From contig NZ_FNJA01000010.1 of the NCBI RefSeq assembly GCF_900104385.1, positions 44,046 through 108,045 on the forward strand: DNA of 64,000 bases, in the 5' to 3' direction. Positions within the stretch are counted from its first letter, which is position 1. Each line of letters starts with the position of its first letter. The stretch is from Rhodoferax sp. OV413. GTDB taxonomy: Bacteria; Pseudomonadota; Gammaproteobacteria; Burkholderiales; Burkholderiaceae_C. A model generated the notes under the pieces. That model was not told the origin of the DNA. It ran no database searches and saw only the letters and a list, made by a program, of their open reading frames with translations. The position numbers and the translations under genes are program-made. This document shows positions 42,390 through 52,031 of this stretch, in pieces.

Positions 42390-44659
42390 GGGTTTCCAGC
42401 AGGGTGGGCTGAGTGTTCAACCGGGCGCGACAGGCTCAGGCCTTCGTCCTCGCTCTCGGTACGGCGCAGCTGCGCCTGGTAGAGCCGCCAATACGCGCCC
42501 TCACGGGCCATCAGCTCTTCGTGCGGGCCGACCTCGACCACCCGGCCGCGGTCCATCACCACCAGGCGATCCGCCTTGCGCAGGGTGGACAGGCGGTGGG
42601 CGATGGCAATGGTGGTGCGGCCTTGCACCAGGTTGTCCAGCGCCTTCTGGATTTCGTTTTCGGTCTCGGTGTCCACCGAGGAGGTGGCTTCGTCCAGGAT
42701 CAGGATGCGCGGGTCGATCAGCAGCGCGCGTGCGATCGAGATACGCTGGCGCTCGCCGCCCGACAGTCCCTGGCCGCGCTCGCCGACCAGCGAGTCGTAG
42801 CCCTGCGGCAGCCGCAGGATGAACTCGTGCGCGTGGGCGGCGCGGGCCGCGGCCACAATTTCGCGGCGCGTGGCGTCGGGCTTGCCGTAGGCAATGTTCT
42901 CGGCAATCGTGCCGAAAAACAGAAATGGTTCCTGCAGCACCAGGCCGATGTTGCGTCGGTAATCGGCCACGGCATAGCGGCGGATGTCGGTGCCGTCGAC
43001 CTGGATCGAACCGTCGGTCACGTCATAGAAGCGGCAGATCAGGTTGACCAGCGTGCTCTTGCCCGAGCCGCTGTGGCCGACCAGGCCGATCATTTCACCA
43101 GGGCGTATCACAAGGTCCAGGTCGCGGATCACCGCGCGGTTGCCATAGCGGAAACCGATGCGCTTCATCTCGATCTGTCCGCGCATGCCACGCTCCACCT
43201 TGCTGACGGGCACAGGCTGGGCGGGCTCGGGCACATTGGACACGTGGTCCAGGATGTCAAAAATCCGCTTGGCTCCGGCAGCGGCCTTTTGCGTTACCGA
43301 GACGATGCGGCTCATCGAGTCCAGCCGGGTGTAGAAGCGGCCGATGTAGGCCAGGAACGCAATCAGCACACCCACGGTGATCTGGCCCTTGCTGACCTGC
43401 CAGATGCCAAATGCCCAGACCACCAGCAGGCCGATGTCAGTTAGCAGCGAGACGGTGGGGGTAAACAGGCTCCAGGTCTTGTTCAACCGGTCGTTAACCG
43501 CCAGATTGGCCTGGTTGGCGGCATGAAAGCGGTCGGCCTCGCGGCGCTCCTGGGCAAATGCCTTGACCACGCGGATGCCGGGGATGGTGTCTGCCAGCAC
43601 GTTGGTGACCTCGCCCCAGACCCGGTCGATCTTCTCGAAACCGGTGCGCAGGCGGTCGCGCACGGCGTGGATCATCCAGGCGATGAAGGGCAGCGGCAGC
43701 AGGGTCACCAAGGCCAGCCAGGGGTTGATAGAGAACAAAATGGCCGAGGTCATCAGCAGCATCAGTACATCGGTGGCGAAGTCGAGCGCATGCAGCGACA
43801 AGAAGACCGAGATACGGTCGGTCTCGGAACCAATACGGGCGATCAGGTCGCCTGTGCGCTTGGCGCCGAAGTAGTCCAACGACAGGCCCAGCAAATGTTC
43901 GAAGGCCGTGGTCCGCAGGTCGGCAGCGATACGCTCGGACACCAGGGCCAGCAGCCAGGTTCGCACCCAGCCCAGGCTCCAGGCCAGCAGGGCCGAGCCC
44001 AGCAGCCCGGCCAGCAGCCATTTCACCTGCCCCACGTCGATCTGCTTGCCGCTCTGGAATGGAATCAGCACTTCGTCCATCAGCGGAATCGTCAAATAAG
44101 GCGGCACCAAGGTGGCGGCAGTCGACGCCAGCATCAGCAAGAAGCCGGTGAGCAAGCGGCCTTGGTAGGGCTTGGCAAAGCGCCACAGCCGCAGCAGCAC
44201 CCAGGTGCTGGGCACGGTGTTGAGCTCGCGGGTGCAGACCGCGCATTCATCGCTATCGGGCGGCAGCGGCGCGTGGCAGGTGGGGCACTGGCCCGGTTCG
44301 TCCAGGTGGGGGTCCTGCGACAGCAAACGCTGCCCAAACAGCTTGACCAGCCGCAGCGCCTGCGCGTCGGCCACCAAGGTATAGCGCCAGCCGGCCAGCC
44401 GGGTGTGGGCATTGTGCAACTCCAGCGTGCCGACACCCGCGTGGTCGGAGTGGCGCAACACCAGATCGGCGGTCAGTGGCCAAGACTGCCATACCCCGTC
44501 CTGCAGGGAAACCAGGCGCTGGTCGGTCAGGGCCAGCAGGCCTGGGACAAAGCGCAGCTGGGCGTCCAGGTCAACGGACAGGCTGGCTTGGACGTTCTCG
44601 TGGGCTAGCAGCTGCGATTGCAGACCACTGGTAATTTCAACAGGAAGGTTTTGGTGCAT
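42386..44659 (-). CDS. Cyanophycin-associated ABC transporter (fused TMD-NBD with N-terminal extension)
   Basis: A 757-aa exporter-type ABC protein. The first 150 residues are a soluble extension containing a zinc-ribbon-like CPTCHAPLPPDSDECAVC. A six-helix membrane domain (about 160-450) and an ATPase domain follow, with GHSGSGKSTLVNLI, LSGGERQRISIARALL, ILILDEATSSVD and the switch IAHRLSTLRKAD. Its association with cphA genes and DUF1854 is conserved in this bacterial group; what it moves is not established. Confidence 0.9.
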   Translation of the reverse strand: MHQNLPVEITSGLQSQLLAHENVQASLSVDLDAQLRFVPGLLALTDQRLVSLQDGVWQSWPLTADLVLRHSDHAGVGTLELHNAHTRLAGWRYTLVADAQALRLVKLFGQRLLSQDPHLDEPGQCPTCHAPLPPDSDECAVCTRELNTVPSTWVLLRLWRFAKPYQGRLLTGFLLMLASTAATLVPPYLTIPLMDEVLIPFQSGKQIDVGQVKWLLAGLLGSALLAWSLGWVRTWLLALVSERIAADLRTTAFEHLLGLSLDYFGAKRTGDLIARIGSETDRISVFLSLHALDFATDVLMLLMTSAILFSINPWLALVTLLPLPFIAWMIHAVRDRLRTGFEKIDRVWGEVTNVLADTIPGIRVVKAFAQERREADRFHAANQANLAVNDRLNKTWSLFTPTVSLLTDIGLLVVWAFGIWQVSKGQITVGVLIAFLAYIGRFYTRLDSMSRIVSVTQKAAAGAKRIFDILDHVSNVPEPAQPVPVSKVERGMRGQIEMKRIGFRYGNRAVIRDLDLVIRPGEMIGLVGHSGSGKSTLVNLICRFYDVTDGSIQVDGTDIRRYAVADYRRNIGLVLQEPFLFFGTIAENIAYGKPDATRREIVAAARAAHAHEFILRLPQGYDSLVGERGQGLSGGERQRISIARALLIDPRILILDEATSSVDTETENEIQKALDNLVQGRTTIAIAHRLSTLRKADRLVVMDRGRVVEVGPHEELMAREGAYWRLYQAQLRRTESEDEGLSLSRPVEHSAHPAGNP

Positions 44660-44746
44660 TTTTTAGTTCCCGCGATCTCTTGCCTGGTGCTAGCGCCTCG
44701 CCGGGGCTCAGATTCTCGCCGATAGCGCCTTGTTTCTAATTACCAT
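44660..44746. promoter_or_regulatory. Divergent promoter region of the cyanophycin locus
   Basis: An 87-bp gap between the divergent ABC gene and the first cphA gene. It includes TTGTTTCTAATTACCATATGG just before the cphA start. Both arms must be transcribed from here; exact boxes cannot be fixed. Confidence 0.45.
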
Positions 44747-47047
44747 ATGGCATCTACGCACAATAGCCACCCGCAGCCGGGGAGCCCGGCCATTACCTAC
44801 CCCAAGCACATGAGCCCCAAGGACGACATCCAACTACTGCGCATCAAATACCTGCGCGGCCCCAACATCTGGACCTACCGCCCTGCCCTGGAAGTCTGGC
44901 TCGATTTGGGGGAGCTGGAGGAATTCCCCTCCAACCTGATGCCAGGCTTTACCGATCGGCTGGTCGCCCTGCTACCGGCCCTGGTCGAGCACCACTGCGG
45001 CGTGGGCGAGCGCGGCGGCTTCCTGCAGCGTCTGGTCGAAGGCACCTGGGCCGGCCACATACTGGAACACGTGGTGATCGAGCTGCTGAACCTGGCCGGC
45101 ATGCCCACCGGCTTTGGCCAGACCCGCAGCACCAGCCAGCGCGGCGTCTACCGCATGGTGTTCCGGGCACGCGACGAGCAAGTGGCCCGCACCGCGCTGG
45201 CCCAAGGCCACCGGCTGCTGATGGCGGCCATCAATGACCAGCCTTTCGACGTCAAAACCGCCGTGGCGGCAGTCCGTACCGAAGTCGACGATTGCTACCT
45301 CGGCCCCAGCACCGCTTGCATCGTCGCAGCTGCCACCGACCGCGGCATTCCGCATATCCGCCTGAACAACGGCAACCTGGTGCAGCTCGGCCATGGCGCA
45401 CGCCAACGCCGCATCTGGACGGCAGAGACTGAATTCACCAGCGCGATTGCCGAGGGCATCGCCCACGACAAAGACCTGACCAAAACCCTGCTGCAGTCCT
45501 GCGGCGTGCCGATTCCCGAAGGCGCGGTGGTCGACAGCCCGCAAGCTGCCTGGGACGCAGCGCAAGACATCGGTCTGCCGGTGGTGGTCAAGCCCTCGGA
45601 CGGCAACCACGGCCGCGGCGTGGCCCTCGACCTGTCTACCCAGGCCGATGTGGAAGCCGCCTATCTGGTGGCCGAGCAGCACGGCAGCGAAGTGCTGGTC
45701 GAACGCTTTGTACGCGGCAACGAACACCGCCTGCTGGTAGTCGGCGGCCGCGTGGTTGCCGCGGCCCGCGGCTCGGTAGCCTGGGTCACGGGCAACGGCC
45801 AATCCACCGTGGCCGAGCTGGTCGATGCGCATATCAATACCGACCCGCGCCGTGGCACCCACGAAGACGCTCCGCTGGGCCTGATCGAAATCGACAAGGA
45901 CGAAGCCGTGCGGCTGGACCTGCAGCGCCAGGGGCTGACGTCCAGTTCGGTGCCCGCCGCCGGCCGGCAGGTGCTGATCCAGCGCAACGGCAATGTCGCG
46001 ATCGACTGTACCGACCTGGTGCACCCCGAGGTGGACCACATCGTCTCGCTGGCCGCACGTATCGTCGGGCTGGACATCGCCGGCATCGACGTGGTGGCCG
46101 AAGACATCTCCAAACCGCTGGGCCCGCAGGGCGGCGCGATTGTCGAGGTGAATGCCGGCCCGGGCCTGCTGATGCACCTGAAGCCGGCCGAAGGCTCGCC
46201 CCGCCCGGTGGGCCGGGCTATCGTCGACCATCTGTTTGAAGAAGACGAAACCGGCCGCATCCCCATCGTCGGTGTCGCCGGCACCCAGGGCACCCACACC
46301 ATCGCCCGGCTGGTAGCCTGGCTGCTGCACCTGAGCGGCATGCGCGTGGGCCTGGCCTGCCGCGACGGCCTGTTCCTGGACACCCGGCGCGTCGAAACCA
46401 CCGACTGCGCGCACTGGGAGCCTGCGCACCGCCTGCTGATCAACCGCGCGATGGAAGCCGCCGTGATCGAAAACGGCGCCGCCAGCATCCTGCGCGACGG
46501 CCTGGCCTATGACCGCTGCGTGGTCGGCATCGTCACCGACCTGGGTGGCGCAGACGGGCTGGCTGAATTCGACATCACCGAAGACGACCAGCTGGTCAAG
46601 GTGCTGCGCACCCAGGTCGACGTGGTGCTGTCCGAGGGCGTGGCCGTGCTGAACGCCGTGGACCCGCGCGTCGCCGCCATGGCCGAGCTGTGCGACGGCT
46701 CTGCCATTTTGTATGGAATTGACCCACAGCTGCCCACCACCATTGCACACCGTGCTATAGAAGGTAGAGCAGTCGTGATCCACAAGGGCTACATCATGCT
46801 GGCCACCGGCAGCGCCGAAGTGCCACTGGTCAACCTCGACCTGCTGACCGCCGGATGGACCCGCCCGGCCCAGCTGGAGCCCATCCTGGCCTCGATCGCT
46901 GCAGCCTGGGCGATGGATATTTCGCCCGACCTGATCGTCGCCGGCCTCAAGACCTTCGAGCTGGACCTGCCCACCACGCGTCCCACCCGCCCCGCCGTTC
47001 CCCCGGCCGCACTCCGTACCGAACAAGAAGATAGAAAGACCGACTGA
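44747..47047 (+). CDS. cphA': Cyanophycin synthetase-like protein CphA' with degenerate Mur-ligase P-loop
   Basis: A 766-aa CphA homologue: N-terminal domain (IKYLRGPNIWTYRPALEVWLDLG), ATP-grasp domain (about 230-500; VVVKPSDGNHGRGVALDL, VLVERFVRGNEHRLLVVGG, IVEVNAGPGLLMHL), and a Mur-ligase-like C-terminal domain. The P-loop there reads GTQGTHT at about residue 510, where active enzymes have GTNGKTT, so the catalytic lysine is absent. The second CphA next door keeps it. The ATG at 44747 is used; MSPKDD at 44810 is an alternative start. Confidence 0.9.
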   Translation: MASTHNSHPQPGSPAITYPKHMSPKDDIQLLRIKYLRGPNIWTYRPALEVWLDLGELEEFPSNLMPGFTDRLVALLPALVEHHCGVGERGGFLQRLVEGTWAGHILEHVVIELLNLAGMPTGFGQTRSTSQRGVYRMVFRARDEQVARTALAQGHRLLMAAINDQPFDVKTAVAAVRTEVDDCYLGPSTACIVAAATDRGIPHIRLNNGNLVQLGHGARQRRIWTAETEFTSAIAEGIAHDKDLTKTLLQSCGVPIPEGAVVDSPQAAWDAAQDIGLPVVVKPSDGNHGRGVALDLSTQADVEAAYLVAEQHGSEVLVERFVRGNEHRLLVVGGRVVAAARGSVAWVTGNGQSTVAELVDAHINTDPRRGTHEDAPLGLIEIDKDEAVRLDLQRQGLTSSSVPAAGRQVLIQRNGNVAIDCTDLVHPEVDHIVSLAARIVGLDIAGIDVVAEDISKPLGPQGGAIVEVNAGPGLLMHLKPAEGSPRPVGRAIVDHLFEEDETGRIPIVGVAGTQGTHTIARLVAWLLHLSGMRVGLACRDGLFLDTRRVETTDCAHWEPAHRLLINRAMEAAVIENGAASILRDGLAYDRCVVGIVTDLGGADGLAEFDITEDDQLVKVLRTQVDVVLSEGVAVLNAVDPRVAAMAELCDGSAILYGIDPQLPTTIAHRAIEGRAVVIHKGYIMLATGSAEVPLVNLDLLTAGWTRPAQLEPILASIAAAWAMDISPDLIVAGLKTFELDLPTTRPTRPAVPPAALRTEQEDRKTD

Positions 47048-49614
47048 TGGAAGTCTCACGCATCCGGGCCCTGCGCGGCCCCAATCTCTGGAGCCGCCAC
47101 ACCGCCATCGAGGCCGTGGTGACATGTGCAGAATCCGAACGCGCGATTGCGCAACTGCCGGGCTTCGAAACCACGGTGCGAGCGCTGTTCCCGGCCATCG
47201 GCCCGCTGCGTGCCAGCCCTGAACACACCTCGGTGTCGCTGGCCCATGTGCTGGAAGCCGCCACCCTGGCACTGCAAGCCCAGGCCGGCTGCCCGGTCAC
47301 CTTCAGCCGCACCGCGGCCACCCAGTTGCCCGGCGTTTACCAGGTCGTGGTGGAGTACAGCGAAGAAGCCGTAGGCCGCCAGGCACTGGAACTGGCCCAG
47401 GCGCTGATCCAGGCCGCCCTGGACCACAGCGCTTTTGACAAAGACAGCGCCATCGCCCAGCTGCGCGAGACCGACGAAGACGAACGCATGGGGCCGAGCA
47501 CCGGCGCCATCGTGGACGCCGCCGTGGCCCGCGGCATCCCGTTCCGCCGCCTGACCAAGGGCAGCATGGTGCAATTCGGCTGGGGTTCGCGCCAACGCCG
47601 CATCCAGGCGGCCGAGTTCGACTCCACCAGCGCCGTGTCCGAAGCCATCGCCCAGGACAAAGACCTGACCAAGAAGCTGCTGCATGCTGCTGGCGTACCC
47701 GTACCACTGGGCCGCCCGGTCGACAGCGTGGAAGAAGCCTGGCAAGTGGCCTGCGAAATCGGCCTGCCGGTGGTCGTCAAGCCGCAGGACGGCAACCAGG
47801 GCAAGGGCGTGACCGTCAACATCGTCGACCGCGCGCACCTGGAGGTGGCCTATGCCGCCGCCGCTGAAATCGGCGAAGTCATGGTCGAAAAATTCCTGCC
47901 GGGCAGCGACTTCCGCCTGCTGGTGGTCGGCAACAAGCTGGTCGCTGCGGCGCGGCGCGACCCACCCCAGGTGCTGGGCGACGGCGTGCACACCGTGCGC
48001 GAGCTGGTGGACATCGTCAACTCCGACCCCAAGCGCGGCGAAGGCCATGCGACCTCGCTGACCAAGATCCGTTTCGATGACATCGCGATTGCGCGGCTGG
48101 CGCTGCAGGACTTGAAGCCCGAGTCCATCGCCGAAAAAGGCCGCCGCATCATTCTGCGCAACAACGCCAACCTCAGCACCGGCGGCACCGCCACCGACGT
48201 GACCGACGACGTGCACCCCGCCGTCGCCGCCCAGGCGGTGGCCGCGGCACAAATGATCGGCCTGCACATCTGCGGCGTCGACGTGGTCTGCGAAAGCATG
48301 CTCAAACCGCTGGAAGAGCAGCACGGCGGCATCGTGGAAGTAAACGCCGCACCCGGCCTGCGCATGCACATCTCGCCCTCGTTCGGCAAAGGCCGCAATG
48401 TGGGCGAAGCCATGGTCAGCAACCTGTTCGGCCCGGGCGACGACGGCCGGATTCCGTCTGTGGCCGTCACCGGCACCAACGGCAAGACCACCACTGCCCG
48501 GCTGATCGCCCATTTGTTCACCAGCAGCGGCCTGCGCGTTGGCATGACGAACACCGACGGCGTCTACGTGAATGGCCGGCAAATCGACAGCGGCGACTGC
48601 AGCGGCCCGAAGAGCGCGCGCAATGTGCTGATGCACCCCGATGTGGATGCAGCGGTATTTGAAACCGCGCGCGGCGGGATGCTGCGCGAGGGTCTAGGCT
48701 TCGACCGCTGCCAGGTGGCCGTGGTCACCAACATCGGCGCTGGCGACCATCTGGGCCTGAACTACATCACCACGGTCGAAGACCTGGCGGTTCTCAAGCG
48801 CGTGATCGTGCAGAACGTGCCCTCTACCGGCTACGCGGTGCTGAATGCAGCCGACCCCATCGTCGCCGCCATGGCGTCGGTTTGCCCTGGCAACGTGATC
48901 TACTTCACCGCCGACCGGCACCACCCGGTGATGGCCACGCACCGTGCCCAGGGCCGGCGCACGGTCTATGTCGATGGCGAGCACATCGTGGCCGCCGTGG
49001 GCTCGTGGCGCGAACAGATCGCCCTGCGCGATGTGCCGCTGACCCGTGCCGGCACCATCGGTTTCCAGGTCGATAACGCCATGGCCGCGGTAGCAGCGGC
49101 CTGGGGCGTGGGCCTGAACTGGGACACCATCCGCCGCGGCCTGTCGAGCTTTGCCAACGATGCCGACAACGCCCCTGGCCGCTTCAATGTGATGGACTAC
49201 CGCGGCGCCACCGTGATCGCCGACTACGGCCACAACCCGGACGCCATGCGTGCCCTGGTGTCGGCGGTCGAGGCCATGCCGGCCAAACGCCGTTCGGTGG
49301 TCATCAGCGGCGCTGGCGACCGGCGCGATGAAGACATCCGCGAGCAAACCGTGATCCTGGGCGACGCTTTTGACGACGTGATCCTGTTCGAAGACGCCTG
49401 CCAGCGCGGCCGTGCCGACGGCGAAGTGGTCAAACTGCTGCGCGAAGGCTTGGCCAACGCCCAGCGCACCCGCAACGTGGACGAAATCTACGGCGAATTC
49501 ATCGCCATCGACCAGGCCCTGGCCCGGCTGCAGCCCGGCGATCTGTGCCTGATTCTGGTCGACCAGGTGGAGGAAGCCTTGGCGCATTTGGCGCAGCGGG
49601 TGGCTGCGGCCTAG
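47047..49614 (+). CDS. cphA: Cyanophycin synthetase CphA (complete)
   Basis: An 855-aa synthetase that polymerises aspartate and arginine into cyanophycin. The N-terminal domain (IRALRGPNLWSRHTAIEAVV) is followed by ATP-grasp (VVVKPQDGNQGKGVTVNI, MVEKFLPGSDFRLLVVG, GGIVEVNAAPGLRMH), which adds Asp, and an intact Mur-ligase domain with VTGTNGKTTTARLIAHLF at about residue 475 and FNVMDYRGATVIADYGHNPDA, which adds Arg. Its start overlaps the stop of CphA' by 1 bp. No cyanophycinase gene (cphB) is in the window. Confidence 0.95.
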   Translation: MEVSRIRALRGPNLWSRHTAIEAVVTCAESERAIAQLPGFETTVRALFPAIGPLRASPEHTSVSLAHVLEAATLALQAQAGCPVTFSRTAATQLPGVYQVVVEYSEEAVGRQALELAQALIQAALDHSAFDKDSAIAQLRETDEDERMGPSTGAIVDAAVARGIPFRRLTKGSMVQFGWGSRQRRIQAAEFDSTSAVSEAIAQDKDLTKKLLHAAGVPVPLGRPVDSVEEAWQVACEIGLPVVVKPQDGNQGKGVTVNIVDRAHLEVAYAAAAEIGEVMVEKFLPGSDFRLLVVGNKLVAAARRDPPQVLGDGVHTVRELVDIVNSDPKRGEGHATSLTKIRFDDIAIARLALQDLKPESIAEKGRRIILRNNANLSTGGTATDVTDDVHPAVAAQAVAAAQMIGLHICGVDVVCESMLKPLEEQHGGIVEVNAAPGLRMHISPSFGKGRNVGEAMVSNLFGPGDDGRIPSVAVTGTNGKTTTARLIAHLFTSSGLRVGMTNTDGVYVNGRQIDSGDCSGPKSARNVLMHPDVDAAVFETARGGMLREGLGFDRCQVAVVTNIGAGDHLGLNYITTVEDLAVLKRVIVQNVPSTGYAVLNAADPIVAAMASVCPGNVIYFTADRHHPVMATHRAQGRRTVYVDGEHIVAAVGSWREQIALRDVPLTRAGTIGFQVDNAMAAVAAAWGVGLNWDTIRRGLSSFANDADNAPGRFNVMDYRGATVIADYGHNPDAMRALVSAVEAMPAKRRSVVISGAGDRRDEDIREQTVILGDAFDDVILFEDACQRGRADGEVVKLLREGLANAQRTRNVDEIYGEFIAIDQALARLQPGDLCLILVDQVEEALAHLAQRVAAA

Positions 49615-49689
49615 TGCAGCGGGCGCAGATGGACCGGACCCTCTGGGGCGCACGGTAAAATCGCGCCTTTTCCGCCCCCTGCTCCACCC

Positions 49690-50424
49690 ATGTCGTCTGT
49701 CCCCGCTGGGCACGCCCGTGCTTGCTTTGACCTGAAAAGCGCAACCCTGCCATTGATAGCCCTGGTGCTCAAAACCGCCAATCTGGCGGTTCTGGGCCAA
49801 GAGCTGGAAGCGCGCTATGGCGAGACACCCGACTTCTTCGACTACGACCCAGTGGTCATCAACCTGGTCGCGGTGGAAGAAGAGGCCCTGCCTATCGACT
49901 TCAAACAGCTGTGCATGCTGTTGCACAGCTACCGCATGCGGGCGATTGCGGTGCACGGCGGCAGCACCGCCCAACGCGCTGCGGCCAGAGCCGTGGGTCT
50001 GGTGGAAACGCCGGACATCAGCCATGCCCAGCCCCTGGCGCCGGCACCCGCAGCCGCACCGGCCGCCCCCGAAGTGCCTGCGCCCGTAGTGACGCAGGGC
50101 ACGGTGGTGATCGACAAGCCCTTGCGCTCCGGCCAGCAGGTGTATGCGCGCGGTGGCGATCTGGTAGTGCTGGCGGTGGTCAGCTTTGGCGCCGAAGTGC
50201 TGGCCGATGGCAACATCCATGTGTACGCGCCCTTGCGCGGCCGGGCGATTGCCGGCGCCAAGGGCAATACCGATGCGCGCATCTTCAGCACCTGCCTGGA
50301 AGCCCAGCTGGTGTCGATTGCCGGCACCTACCGCACCTCTGAAATCCCCCTGCCCGCCGATGTGCTGGGCAAACCGGCCCAGGTACGGCTCATCAGCGAA
50401 AAGCTGGTGATGGAACCTCTTTAA
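49690..50424 (+). CDS. minC: Septum-site determining protein MinC
   Basis: A 244-aa FtsZ antagonist. The N-terminal MinC_N domain (ACFDLKSATLPLIALVLKT) is joined by an Ala/Pro linker (about 115-138) to the C-terminal beta-helix domain with LRSGQQVYARGGDLVVLAVVSFGAEVLADGNIHVYAPLRGRAIAG, the MinD- and FtsZ-binding part. It is the first gene of a standard minCDE operon. Confidence 0.95.
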   Translation: MSSVPAGHARACFDLKSATLPLIALVLKTANLAVLGQELEARYGETPDFFDYDPVVINLVAVEEEALPIDFKQLCMLLHSYRMRAIAVHGGSTAQRAAARAVGLVETPDISHAQPLAPAPAAAPAAPEVPAPVVTQGTVVIDKPLRSGQQVYARGGDLVVLAVVSFGAEVLADGNIHVYAPLRGRAIAGAKGNTDARIFSTCLEAQLVSIAGTYRTSEIPLPADVLGKPAQVRLISEKLVMEPL

Positions 50425-50450
50425 CTCTGAACTTGAAAGACCCGCAACCC

Positions 50451-51266
50451 ATGAGCAAGATCATTGTGGTGACATCCGGCAAAGGTGGCGTTGGCAAGAC
50501 CACCACCAGCGCCAGTTTTGCATCCGGCCTCGCACTGCGCGGCCATAAAACCGCGGTTATCGACTTTGACGTCGGCCTGCGCAACCTCGACCTGATCATG
50601 GGCTGCGAACGCCGCGTGGTGTACGACCTGATCAACGTGATCCACAACGAAGCGAATCTGAACCAGGCGCTGATCAAGGACAAGCAGTGCGACAACCTGT
50701 TCGTGCTGGCTGCCTCGCAGACCCGCGACAAGGATGCGCTGACGCAGGACGGCGTGGAACGCGTGCTGAAAGACCTGGGCGAGATGGGCTTCGAATACAT
50801 CGTCTGCGATTCGCCGGCGGGTATCGAAACCGGCGCGCTGATGGCCATGCACTTCGCCGACGACGCGCTGGTGGTCACCAACCCCGAAGTCTCTTCGGTA
50901 CGCGACTCGGACCGCATCCTCGGCATGCTGGGCTCCAAGACCAAGCGCGCGATTGAAGGCCTGGCACCGGTCAAGGAACACCTGGTCATCACCCGCTACA
51001 ACCCCACCCGCGTGGAAGACGGCCATATGCTGTCACTGGAAGACATCCAAGACATCCTGCGCATTCCGCTGATGGGCGTGATCCCCGAGTCGGAAACGGT
51101 ACTGCAGGCCTCGAACCAGGGCCTGCCCGCGATCCACCTGAATGAAACCGACGTGTCCGAAGCCTACAAGGACGTGGTCGCCCGCTTCCTGGGCGAAGAA
51201 AAGCCCATGCGTTTTGTCGATGCCGTGAAGCCGGGCTTTTTCAAGCGCTTGTTCGGAGGGAAATAA
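50451..51266 (+). CDS. minD: Septum-site determining ATPase MinD
   Basis: A 271-aa deviant Walker ATPase: KIIVVTSGKGGVGKTTTSASF with both lysines, VIDFDVGLRNLDLIMGCERRVVYDLI, and FEYIVCDSPAGIETGALMAM. The C-terminal amphipathic membrane-targeting helix is present (VKPGFFKRLFGGK). The ATG at 50451 (MSKIIV) is preferred to an in-frame TTG 18 bp upstream. Confidence 0.96.
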   Translation: MSKIIVVTSGKGGVGKTTTSASFASGLALRGHKTAVIDFDVGLRNLDLIMGCERRVVYDLINVIHNEANLNQALIKDKQCDNLFVLAASQTRDKDALTQDGVERVLKDLGEMGFEYIVCDSPAGIETGALMAMHFADDALVVTNPEVSSVRDSDRILGMLGSKTKRAIEGLAPVKEHLVITRYNPTRVEDGHMLSLEDIQDILRIPLMGVIPESETVLQASNQGLPAIHLNETDVSEAYKDVVARFLGEEKPMRFVDAVKPGFFKRLFGGK

Positions 51267-51269
51267 GCC

Positions 51270-51533
51270 ATGTCTTTCCTGTCTTTCCTGCTCGGGGAAA
51301 AGAAAAAAACCGCCACCGTGGCCAAGGAGCGGCTGCAGATCATTCTGGCGCACGAACGCAGCGGCCGGGGCAACAGCCGTCCCGACTACCTGCCGGCGCT
51401 CCAGCGCGAGCTGGTGGCGGTGATTTCCAAGTACGTGTCGATCAACCCCGACGACATCAAGGTGCACCTGGAGCGCCAGGACAACTTGGAAGTGCTGGAA
51501 GTCAAAATCGAACTCCCCGAAGCCCTGCGCTAA
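51270..51533 (+). CDS. minE: Cell division topological specificity factor MinE
   Basis: An 87-aa MinE. The N-terminal anti-MinCD part ([30 protein letters not shown]) includes the MinD-contacting helix RLQIILAHE, and the C-terminal topological domain has [19 protein letters not shown]. It starts 3 bp after minD. Confidence 0.96.
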   Translation: MSFLSFLLGEKKKTATVAKERLQIILAHERSGRGNSRPDYLPALQRELVAVISKYVSINPDDIKVHLERQDNLEVLEVKIELPEALR

Positions 51534-51549
51534 CCCGAAAGCCACGCAC

Positions 51550-52017
51550 ATGAAGCTATGGACTATTGGTTTGGCGCTCGGCGCAGCCTGTCTCGTCGCC
51601 CAGGCCGAGCAAATCGGCGCGGTCGACACCGCCTTCCAATGGATAGGCCCGGACCACAAGATCGTGGTCGAAGCCTATGACGACCCGGAAGTCCAGGGCG
51701 TCACCTGCTTTGTCTCGCGGGCCAAGACCGGCGGCCTCAAAGGCGCCTTCGGCCTGGCCGAAGACAAAGCCGAGGCCTCCATCGCCTGCCGCCAGGTAGG
51801 CCCGATCAGCTTCACCAAGCCGCTACCCTTGAACGACGAGGTGTTCAACGAGCGCCTGTCCATCCTGTTCAAGAAACTGCGCATCGTGCGCATGGTGGAC
51901 AAGAAGCGCAATGCCCTGGTCTACCTGACCTACTCCGACAAGCTGATCGATGGGTCACCGCAAAACGCCGTGACCGCCGTGGCGGTAGACCGGGCGACGG
52001 CGATCCCGGTCAAGTAA
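51550..52017 (+). CDS. creA: CreA family periplasmic protein
   Basis: A 155-aa secreted protein with signal peptide ([17 protein letters not shown]). The body has [41 protein letters not shown], typical of CreA: the Cys in VTCFVSR and a second one in SIACRQVGP are conserved. The function of CreA is unknown. It lies 16 bp after minE and may share its transcript. Confidence 0.92.
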   Translation: MKLWTIGLALGAACLVAQAEQIGAVDTAFQWIGPDHKIVVEAYDDPEVQGVTCFVSRAKTGGLKGAFGLAEDKAEASIACRQVGPISFTKPLPLNDEVFNERLSILFKKLRIVRMVDKKRNALVYLTYSDKLIDGSPQNAVTAVAVDRATAIPVK

Positions 52018-52031
52018 GCGCGCAGCCTGGG

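Noticed and set aside
46754..46795. Possible tenth repeat copy inside cphA' (GCTA-N10-AGC arm)
   Set aside because: Only the first arm fits; both GCGC blocks are missing and the encoded residues align with the other CphA, so chance or a fully decayed copy cannot be told apart.
44972..47272. 766-codon minus-strand ORF opposite cphA'
   Set aside because: Same GC-driven antisense artefact opposite a clear synthetase gene.
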